NCBI GenBank assembly: GCA_946482345.1
Contig: CAMLRJ010000271.1
Coordinates: 1 to 5,425 of the forward strand
Reading direction: 5' to 3'
Source of the DNA: an uncultured Cellvibrio sp.
GTDB lineage: Bacteria > Pseudomonadota > Gammaproteobacteria > Pseudomonadales > Cellvibrionaceae
Length of the DNA: 5,425 nucleotides
Part shown: one piece after another, positions 1 to 5,425 of the stretch
How positions within the stretch are numbered: the stretch's first letter is position 1
Layout: each line of letters begins with the position of its first letter
Notes under the pieces: model-generated
The model's input: the letters and a program-made list of their open reading frames with translations, nothing else
Databases searched by the model: none
What the model was told of the DNA's origin: nothing
Program-made: the position numbers and the translations under genes

Positions 1-492
1 ATTCTGGGTGTTGATATGGATGATGCGGATCACCCTCTTACATTAGGCACACGACAAAGTGGCAACAGCATAGTCGGTGACAGTTTATTTTTAAGCGATG
101 ATACCTCGCGTGAATTTATGACGCTGCTTGCACCGGAATTGTCGTCAGCAAGTGATCGTTTGATCGAAGAAAAATTTTTGGATCACTATGCCAATCGCAT
201 CAGTATTGTAGTTCATGAAGATGCATTTCCACACATAGCGGGCATCAATCAAATAGTGATTGATTATGTGCCTGTGTCACTTGAGTGCAAACTGATTAAA
301 ACGGATAAACCTTTTATTCTCGGCCTTTCACCTTTATTGGGTATTGACACTTATTTGCAAGTTGCAGAAGCAGCAAGACAAGTTGTGTTGGATGATACCT
401 GGTTGGGACGTGAAGGCATTATGCGAAATCAAGCCAGCTTTTCACCCATGCATCACATTTTTGGTGAACACATAACAGGAGGCAATCTATGA
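1..492 (+). CDS. C-terminal part of a phage-tail-like / baseplate-type protein (5' end outside window)
   Basis: The reading frame is open from base 1 (ATT CTG GGT GTT GAT before the first ATG at 16), with no ribosome binding site visible before that ATG. This is therefore most likely the last 163 residues of a longer protein. Numbering from base 1, residues 13-31 (LTLGTRQSGNSIVGDSLFL) are followed by a beta-like stretch RISIVVHEDAF (66-76). A short linker and I82-I85 lead to VPVSLECKL (90-98) and then FILGLSPLLGIDTYL (105-119). In order and character this matches what I remember of the C-terminal portion of TIGR02242-type tail proteins: 'LGxxxRLGxxxxLG', then a strand, an 'I..EKPAHT.Y.L' segment, then 'VG....LGxDT.L'. 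Those proteins sit in contractile tail and injection clusters next to the baseplate J-like gene. The canonical KPAHT is replaced here by VPVSL. There are no signal peptide or membrane segments. The gene ends in an ATGA overlap with the next gene, so it belongs to the same operon. That the CDS is real is nearly certain; the family call is moderate and rests on motif memory, not a search. Confidence 0.85.
   Translation: MLGVDMDDADHPLTLGTRQSGNSIVGDSLFLSDDTSREFMTLLAPELSSASDRLIEEKFLDHYANRISIVVHEDAFPHIAGINQIVIDYVPVSLECKLIKTDKPFILGLSPLLGIDTYLQVAEAARQVVLDDTWLGREGIMRNQASFSPMHHIFGEHITGGNL
477..482 (+). promoter_or_regulatory. Ribosome binding site for the 489 start
   Basis: A perfect AGGAGG lies six bases upstream of the ATG at 489, inside the last codons of the preceding gene. 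It fixes the start of the 311-residue protein and, with the ATGA stop/start overlap, indicates translational coupling. Confidence 0.85.
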
Positions 493-1424
493 GTAGCGCG
501 AAACTTGCTGAAAATCCGGAAATAGATTTGGAAATGCATAAACCTCTGGAGCGCGTGAATTATGAAGCCGGTATGTTGTTGGGGCTCGAAGCAACCCGTG
601 CAGAGCAGTCCTATCACCGCCAACGTGTGAATCGTTTGCAATATTGGTTTCAGGGTGCCGGAACATTACTCGGGCTTTTGGTAAAAATGATTCCGCCCAA
701 TGTGTTTAGCGATGAAAATAATCAAAGTATTCGTCTGGTGGTTACACCGGGTATCGCTATAGATGGTTTGGGGCGTGAGCTGCTGAGTTACGAACCTTAT
801 TGTGTCAATTTACGTGATTGGTTGCAGTTGCAAAACAATAGTTTTCTCAATTCCGGTTTGCATGAAGTCGATGGAAAAAAATCGGTTCAGCTTTGTATTA
901 CGGCGCGTTATCAAGCCGCTTCATCAGGATTGCAACCGGTAATGACACGTAAAGTGAATGCGGGTATTGATGCGGTTCAACCCAGTCGCGCACGCGATGG
1001 AATTTTATTAGAGATTATTGCCGGTGCACCTGACCAACTGCCGAATTCGTTTTATCGCGCCGGTTTAAAAATGAAACCAGTTGATGAAGATGACGAATTG
1101 GGTTTTTTAACTGAAGATGAAAAAAAATATGTCGAAGCACAAACCGGCAAGAAGCGACAATTAAAAGTACTGCAATCACAATTATTGTATGGATTAACCA
1201 ATGAAGTTGGCGCGTTGGAATTAAAAGGTGCTTACGACGAGTTAGCCAGAGTGCTATTGGCCAGCATAGAAATTCCTGCTGAAGTGGTAACTGCCGGTGA
1301 TGGCACTGAATCCATTCAATTGATGCTCAATCCTGAAAAAATAACGCTCAATAATTTGATTCGTCCTTTCATTACTACTCCCGATCAATTGGCCTGGCTT
1401 GCCCAGGAGGAGATGCCATCATGA
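489..1424 (+). CDS. Tail/injection-cluster structural protein, short member of a three-gene paralogous set
   Basis: A 311-residue soluble protein with no signal peptide or convincing membrane helix. I do not recognise a named gene. The N-terminal module has G28-x2-L31-x8-Q40-x-Y42, a basic amphipathic helix (RQRVNRLQYW), then GAGTLLGL (G58, G62). A strand then ends in TPGIAIDGLGREL (P87, G88, G95, R96). The same arrangement opens the next two genes, with 7 residues between G88 and G95 in every case. A second strand, SVQLCITARY (132-141), precedes QPSRARDGILLEII (164-177). That recalls an 'EPSRIRDGFxLE' motif I associate with uncharacterised proteins in contractile-tail clusters. Residues 200-245 are a charged helical insert, followed by LLASIEI (256-262), which aligns with strand blocks in the two downstream paralogues. 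The protein then ends, lacking their extra domains. Start: ATG 489 with AGGAGG. It overlaps both neighbours by ATGA, implying coupled translation. Likely role (inference): a cytoplasmically assembled baseplate-associated subunit. Confidence 0.9.
   Translation: MSSAKLAENPEIDLEMHKPLERVNYEAGMLLGLEATRAEQSYHRQRVNRLQYWFQGAGTLLGLLVKMIPPNVFSDENNQSIRLVVTPGIAIDGLGRELLSYEPYCVNLRDWLQLQNNSFLNSGLHEVDGKKSVQLCITARYQAASSGLQPVMTRKVNAGIDAVQPSRARDGILLEIIAGAPDQLPNSFYRAGLKMKPVDEDDELGFLTEDEKKYVEAQTGKKRQLKVLQSQLLYGLTNEVGALELKGAYDELARVLLASIEIPAEVVTAGDGTESIQLMLNPEKITLNNLIRPFITTPDQLAWLAQEEMPS
1405..1412 (+). promoter_or_regulatory. Ribosome binding site for the 1421 start
   Basis: AGGAGGAG offers two overlapping Shine-Dalgarno registers, 10 bases (AGGAGG, 1405-1410) and 8 bases (AGGAG, 1408-1412) before the ATG at 1421. 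It lies within the last codons of the 311-residue gene. The ATG at 1413 is only that gene's in-frame Met, so 1421 is the start. This supports strong, coupled expression of the 854-residue protein. Confidence 0.85.
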
Positions 1425-3985
1425 GTTTATCGGAAAATCCTTTTAGCCCAATGGCAACATACGACACGCAGAAAACTATCAGCAGTGTTTCCAGTCTTGA
1501 TCCCAAATTATCGCGTACGCATTATTACGATGGACGTTTGTTACGTGCATCTGATTTAACACGCGATCAATTTTATTTGGATGAACGTTTGCGCGAAGTA
1601 GGCCGTGCATTGGGGCAGGGGATTGTGCGTGGATTTGATGTCACGCTTAAAGCCAATCGTCATCTTGAAATATCGGGTGGTTTAGCCGTTACCCCATCGG
1701 GTCGGGTGTTGGAGTTGGAATCGAAAAAATTGGAATTGAATTTAACCGATGCTGCTGTGATTCATGGAATGAACCCGGGGTTTCGTTCACTTGAACCGGG
1801 TTTGTATGTTGTTGTGGTTCGTTATGCAGAAAAAGGTACAGGTTCTGCAGAAATTTATCCACGTGATCTGGAAGCCGAGAGGGGTTTGCATTTCAATGCT
1901 TATGCAGAAGGTGTGCAATTTGCGTTAGTCAAATTACCTATTAATCTGCCGCTTGAAAAAATTCAGAGAATTTCTGCACAAGAAGTTTCAGTTTATATTC
2001 GTGCATTACTGGTTCGACAATTATTGTTAGGCACTGTGGGCCAGCCTCAGGTAATAGGAGAAGATGCCGTTGCGCTGGGTGTATTAGGCGTTGAATACGG
2101 TATAGCGCAATGGTTTGACAAAGGTTTATTGCGCCGTCCTTTCCGCAGTGTGCAAGCATTGAATTATGTGCAGCAGGATTTATATGCGCATTACGAAGAA
2201 TTATTTTCTGATATTTTGTCGTTGCGAAATTCCACGGCGAATCAGGATAAATTTTTGGCTTCGCGTTATTTTTCGGTGTTGCCGCCTGTAGGTTCATTAC
2301 CCAAGTTAGCTATTGATCCCATCAACGCCTACCAACATTATTTTCCGGAACAATTTGAAGTCAGTATTTCGCCAGTTCGTGCAGATGATTTGCCATCTTT
2401 GATTCAGCAAAGTTTGGAATTGGAACCCATTGATCTGCAAACAGATAAAGATGTCGATATTTTGATTGCAGTTGTATTGGATGATCTGAATTTTTCAGTA
2501 ATTGCCAGAAGATTGGAACACAGGGGCGATGCACTTCTGCCGCATCTGGATGAAACTCTATTGAGCCCCTATAAACAACAAAAGCCACAGGATGAAGTGA
2601 ATATCTGGCAAAAAGTCTGGGATTCAGCACAGAAAATTATCTATTTGCGCAGGCCTGTCAGAGCAGCTGAAACCCAGGTGAGTGCTGTAGTGCTGGCTTC
2701 AGGTGATTATGAGAGTTTGCCGGTTTTGAGTACGACGGCTAGCTTTGATATCAACATTTTTACAAGACGCTTGCGCGATTCAGAATTAAGGAACAGAAAA
2801 AAAGAAAATGAGTTTAATGAAAAAATTAAAGAACTTTTATCTCAAATAGATGATTTAAAGAAAGGTAATAACAGTCATCTCGAAGAAGAAAAAGAACTGG
2901 TGCAAAAAGCCAGTGAAACAGTTGAAGCAACTGTTGGTGCCTTTGAAAAGCTTAATGAAGAATTGGATAAAAAATCGAAAAATCTGCAGGAAGACATTAT
3001 TCAGTTAACAACGGAACTGAATCTATTAAAAGGCGATGAATTGAAAAAAGCCAAAGAGGAATTGGCAGCAGCCATTACTGAAAACAAGAAGTTGCTGGAT
3101 GTGCAGAAAGCATTGCAAACAGAAGTGGATGAATTAAAGAAAAAAATAAAAGAGCTGGAGTCTGGCGGTACAGTGCCGGATACGGATGCTGAACAATTGA
3201 AACAGCAATTAACTTCACTGCAAAGTCAGCTGGTGAGTTTGCAGGAATTTATTTCCGGTTTATGGAATTCACAGGAAATCAGGCTGGAAAAACTGTCGGT
3301 TTTATCCAAATTGCGCGGTGCCAGTGACGATAAGGCATTGGATAGCCAACAAATGGTCATCAAAGAAGTTGAGCAAAATCCTGATTGGCAGCCACAGCTC
3401 ATACAATTGTTATCGCTGATGCATCCACAATTTGATGATCTTAACTGGTTAAGTCTGGGCTTTATTTTCAATAATAAACTTCAGGATAAAGCGATACAAA
3501 TTCTGATCAAAAATAGAAGCAGCGGTTATCTGGAATCCATGTTGATTCTGGTAAAAGAATTGGAATTTCCGGATGAGTTAGGTGAAGCCTGGCAAAAAAT
3601 GGCTGAAAAATCACGGATTTTACGCTTCTCACCTACCGCAATAAACCAGATAAAAGTATTGAAGATAACCCAACTCTTGCCAGCTAGTCTGGATATTGCC
3701 GATGAGCATCGCGCTGCAATCAAAAATGCGGTGTCAGCTGATTCGGGTTTATTAAAACCATTAAGTCAGTTGAAAGCGGTTGTCGGCGAAAATTATCAAC
3801 CGCTTTTATGGGCAACCTTACCTGGAATTATTGAAAGTGAAAAATTGCCTGAATTCCTTGAGTTTGTTCTGAAGCTTGTGGAAAAAAATCTTCCCTTGGG
3901 GTTGGGGGTGGCTTCTACTAATAATCGTTTCAAAATTTCCGTCGCCCTGCGCAATGAGTGGGCTGAAATTGATTTGCAGCTTTGA
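1421..3985 (+). CDS. Large coiled-coil paralogue with the shared tail-cluster N-terminal module
   Basis: An 854-residue soluble protein without a signal peptide; the named family is not recognised. Domains by eye: a polar leader (1-31). The shared module follows: YYDGRLL, with G38-x2-L41-x8-Q50-x-Y52; GQGIVRGFDV, with G67 and G71; then GGLAVTPSGRVL, with G87 and G94. A strand GLYVVVVRYAE (127-137) is followed by VQFALVKLPI (165-174). The block DAVALGVLGV...WFD (215-233) matches the downstream gene with W exactly 12 residues after the block's central Leu. A third block, LPPVGSLP (287-294) then SPV (317-319) and IDL (337-339) leading to ILIAV (347-351), also matches the downstream gene. From about 456 to 580 there is a long charged coiled coil, for example LQTEVDELKKKIKELE with 4-3-4-3 hydrophobic spacing. 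A GGTVPDTD hinge and a shorter helix (590-620) follow. The last ~230 residues look mostly helical and are unassigned. Its start overlaps the previous stop (ATGA). Inferred role: an elongated, probably oligomeric structural or bridging subunit of a phage-tail-like assembly. Confidence 0.92.
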   Translation: MSLSENPFSPMATYDTQKTISSVSSLDPKLSRTHYYDGRLLRASDLTRDQFYLDERLREVGRALGQGIVRGFDVTLKANRHLEISGGLAVTPSGRVLELESKKLELNLTDAAVIHGMNPGFRSLEPGLYVVVVRYAEKGTGSAEIYPRDLEAERGLHFNAYAEGVQFALVKLPINLPLEKIQRISAQEVSVYIRALLVRQLLLGTVGQPQVIGEDAVALGVLGVEYGIAQWFDKGLLRRPFRSVQALNYVQQDLYAHYEELFSDILSLRNSTANQDKFLASRYFSVLPPVGSLPKLAIDPINAYQHYFPEQFEVSISPVRADDLPSLIQQSLELEPIDLQTDKDVDILIAVVLDDLNFSVIARRLEHRGDALLPHLDETLLSPYKQQKPQDEVNIWQKVWDSAQKIIYLRRPVRAAETQVSAVVLASGDYESLPVLSTTASFDINIFTRRLRDSELRNRKKENEFNEKIKELLSQIDDLKKGNNSHLEEEKELVQKASETVEATVGAFEKLNEELDKKSKNLQEDIIQLTTELNLLKGDELKKAKEELAAAITENKKLLDVQKALQTEVDELKKKIKELESGGTVPDTDAEQLKQQLTSLQSQLVSLQEFISGLWNSQEIRLEKLSVLSKLRGASDDKALDSQQMVIKEVEQNPDWQPQLIQLLSLMHPQFDDLNWLSLGFIFNNKLQDKAIQILIKNRSSGYLESMLILVKELEFPDELGEAWQKMAEKSRILRFSPTAINQIKVLKITQLLPASLDIADEHRAAIKNAVSADSGLLKPLSQLKAVVGENYQPLLWATLPGIIESEKLPEFLEFVLKLVEKNLPLGLGVASTNNRFKISVALRNEWAEIDLQL
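2786..3160 (+). other. Segment coding a ~125-residue coiled coil inside the 854-residue protein
   Basis: Residues about 456-580 are dominated by Lys, Glu, Leu, Gln and Asn, with hydrophobic residues at heptad-like intervals. The clearest run is near the end, where Leu, Val, Leu, Ile and Leu follow a strict 4-3-4-3 spacing. There is no Pro in the segment, and the few Gly residues (around KKGNN, in VGAF and in LKGDE) may be breaks. The DNA here is visibly A-rich compared with the flanks, as expected from Lys and Glu codons. The segment is absent from the otherwise homologous neighbours. Boundaries are by eye. Confidence 0.75.
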
Positions 3986-3987
3986 GT

Positions 3988-3992
3988 AGGGG
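3988..3992 (+). promoter_or_regulatory. Ribosome binding site for the 4000 start
   Basis: AGGGG lies seven bases before the ATG at 4000, in the only non-coding DNA of the window (14 bases, 3986-3999). The gap is too short for a promoter or terminator, so the last gene is co-transcribed with the others. Unlike the two upstream junctions it has no ATGA overlap. Confidence 0.75.
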
Positions 3993-3999
3993 CATCATT

Positions 4000-5425
4000 A
4001 TGAGTAAATCATACATCACCATTTCACCCGTAATTGCAGATAACAATACCAATCGTCTTAATTACATTCCCGGCCGAACTTTATCGGAACAGGAATTTGA
4101 TTTGATGCAAGTTTATGTTGATGAGCGATGCGAAGATTTATTGGTTGGACGAACGCCAGGTATTGTTCAGGGGCTTGATTTGGTGTTGCCCGAAAACATA
4201 AGCAAAGAAGCTATACAAATTAATCCAGGAATCGGAATCAGTTTTTCCGGAAAGGCGATTACCAATCGTTTGCCGATTCGTTTTTACTGGCAAGATTTGT
4301 ATGAACAATATTTAGCTGAACAATCCTTATTGCAAAAAATTGATGACGGTATTTATTTTCTTAGCTTGCGTCGCACTATCCTGATATTTGAAGAGGCACA
4401 AAAGCAAGATCCCCACACCCGCACAGAATTAAACCCATTACGAGATACCCGATTGGAAACTCTGGCGCAAGTGACATTGCAGCCAGTGTGGTTTCCTGAA
4501 GATCAGATTAATGCAAGTCGCCAACGAATTGCTGTCACCATACTGCAGCAAATAATCGAGATGGAATCCTTTGGTGATTATCCTGATGAAATAAAATTGG
4601 CATTGGTCAAAATAAAAGACAATAAGCCTGAGTGGATAGACACAATTGCCGGACGGTTTCTTGCTCGTGAAAACCCGGTTCATTTCACGCTTATGGATTA
4701 TTGGCATAGCATTCTCAATTCGGCATCACGGTTTCGTTTGGATGGCGATGCTGCTGAAATCAATAGTGCTCACAATTTGAATCAATTATTGGATATCAAT
4801 TATTTACCGGCAGCAGGAAAGTTTCCTGCTGAATTGGTTAATCATTTAGCCGGCAAGCAAGCGGCTAATCCTGTTTTATGGTCGCGTCCGGAATTGAAAT
4901 TCAACGCCGATGGGTTACAGATCGAAATATTACCTATTCCGGAAAATTCGGTACAAGGAATATTACAAAACGAATTGAGCCGTGGCGTTATCGATTTATC
5001 TTCTGGTGCACGCGACAGATTCAGAATTTTGGTTGCAGTTAATCAAAATGATTACCATCCAAAGTTGATGGATTTACCAGAGATTGATATGGATCTAATA
5101 AAAAACTATTTGGTTAGCAAGCAAAAAGAAGCAGCAGAAGCCTATAAAAAATGGGAAAAAGCCTATTACGATCTGTATGGTGGATTGGAAAGTAGTATTA
5201 ATCTTGGCAATGATCAAGACAAGAAAAAAACAATTGAAAATTTCTCTTCTATTTATTTAACCAACGTAACGAAAATTGCATTTTTAAATACATCAACTGA
5301 CCATAAAAAATTACTGCGGATTCCAGAAGTTGATACCAACAAACCGCTGCGAGTTCATGAAAGCCTGAGAATGTTGGCAAATGGTAAAACAGACAGGCCA
5401 TATAGTTTAATTACGAAAATTCTTG
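4000..5425 (+). CDS. Third paralogue of the set, C-terminus outside window
   Basis: The frame stays open from ATG 4000 to the right edge (475 complete codons), so the 3' end is missing. The protein is soluble, without a signal peptide. It opens with the shared module: YIPGRTL, with G25-x2-L28-x8-Q37-x-Y39; PGIVQGLDL, with G54 and G58; and NPGIGISFSGKAI, with P76, G77 and G84. A strand GIYFLSLRRT (117-126) follows. Then come an R/D-rich stretch, VTLQPVWFP (158-166), and IKLALVKI...WID (198-214), aligned to VALGVLGV...WFD of the preceding protein. LPAAGKFP (269-276), LPI (311-313), IDL (331-333) and ILVAV (343-347) repeat the third block of that protein with equal spacing: 7 residues L to final P, and 20 residues P to D. 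A charged, aromatic-rich helix (about 364-397, EAYKKWEKAYYDLY) sits where the preceding protein goes a different way. It is the most divergent of the three: G84 is followed by K rather than R, and C44 stands in the normally basic helix. No named gene is recognised. Inferred role: structural partner of the two upstream paralogues. Confidence 0.9.
   Translation, partial: MSKSYITISPVIADNNTNRLNYIPGRTLSEQEFDLMQVYVDERCEDLLVGRTPGIVQGLDLVLPENISKEAIQINPGIGISFSGKAITNRLPIRFYWQDLYEQYLAEQSLLQKIDDGIYFLSLRRTILIFEEAQKQDPHTRTELNPLRDTRLETLAQVTLQPVWFPEDQINASRQRIAVTILQQIIEMESFGDYPDEIKLALVKIKDNKPEWIDTIAGRFLARENPVHFTLMDYWHSILNSASRFRLDGDAAEINSAHNLNQLLDINYLPAAGKFPAELVNHLAGKQAANPVLWSRPELKFNADGLQIEILPIPENSVQGILQNELSRGVIDLSSGARDRFRILVAVNQNDYHPKLMDLPEIDMDLIKNYLVSKQKEAAEAYKKWEKAYYDLYGGLESSINLGNDQDKKKTIENFSSIYLTNVTKIAFLNTSTDHKKLLRIPEVDTNKPLRVHESLRMLANGKTDRPYSLITKIL

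Noticed and set aside
453..641. Minus-strand open frame of 62 residues with a hydrophobic N-terminus and a lipobox-like LLCTGC.
   Set aside because: It lies antisense across the junction of two well-supported coupled genes and through the conserved module of the second. I did not identify a ribosome binding site for it. The lipobox-like run is best explained as the complement of coding sequence.
1120..1127. Run of eight A residues containing an A-AAA-AAA slippery heptamer inside the 311-residue gene.
   Set aside because: The zero frame continues normally to a properly overlapped stop. The -1 frame meets a stop after about 26 codons, and I see no clear stimulatory structure. Lys-Lys codons explain the run.
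1941..2630. Two minus-strand open frames (1941-2297 and 2361-2630).
   Set aside because: Both are antisense to the blocks that the 854-residue protein shares with its neighbour, and their translations show no recognisable domain. Treated as shadows.
3140..3146. Run of seven A residues in the coiled-coil region, considered as a transcriptional slippage site.
   Set aside because: It simply encodes consecutive Lys codons in a heptad pattern, and downstream homology and frame are intact.
3226..3723. Minus-strand open frames (3226-3471, Cys/Ser-rich, and 3526-3723).
   Set aside because: Antisense to the helical C-terminal part of the large protein. The composition is that expected of reverse-complemented Leu/Gln/Lys codons, and there is no independent support.
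3986..3999. Possible promoter or terminator in the 14-base gap before the last gene.
   Set aside because: Too short for either, with no hairpin or -10/-35 elements. It holds only the ribosome binding site.
4438..4707. Minus-strand open frame of 89 residues.
   Set aside because: Antisense to the conserved strand block of the last paralogue, whose own frame is uninterrupted from 4000 to the window end.

Overview
The window is a fully coding stretch of four consecutive + strand genes with almost no intergenic DNA. It is read here as the interior of a larger operon cut at both ends. The strong AGGAGG-type ribosome binding sites, ATGA stop/start overlaps and moderately AT-rich codon use (not counted; by eye somewhat under half G+C) indicate a bacterium. 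A Gram-negative, perhaps gammaproteobacterial, host is plausible, but this is only an impression from codon style and gene content. There are no tRNA or rRNA genes, CRISPR arrays, insertion sequences, promoters or terminators that I can support.

Layout: (1) 1-492 is the 3' end of a gene whose product resembles, from memory of the family, the C-terminal part of phage-tail-like baseplate proteins of the TIGR02242 ('phage tail protein domain') kind found in contractile tail and injection clusters. (2) 489-1424 encodes a 311-residue protein. (3) 1421-3985 encodes an 854-residue protein with a long coiled coil. (4) 4000-5425 encodes at least 475 residues of a protein that runs off the right edge.

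The main result is that genes 2, 3 and 4 are divergent paralogues standing side by side. Each begins with the same module: G-x2-L-x8-Q-x-Y, then a G-x3-G step 17-18 residues after the Q, then a 'G-x6-G' step (PG in genes 2 and 4, GG in gene 3) at the end of a beta-like stretch. Spacing is conserved to the residue in most places. All three also share a later hydrophobic strand block, and genes 3 and 4 share a further block with exact spacing (LP-x2-G-x2-P, then P-x19-D in an IDL context). The first module also resembles, by recollection, the N-terminal motif of the type VI secretion baseplate adaptor TssK.

Working model (inference): a baseplate-type tail protein is followed by three homologous structural subunits of increasing elaboration. 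These would be adaptor, spike-periphery or fibre-network parts of a contractile phage-tail-like particle or injection machine. The tight translational coupling fits co-assembled components. No effector, sheath, tube or ATPase gene is inside the window, so the type of machine cannot be decided here.
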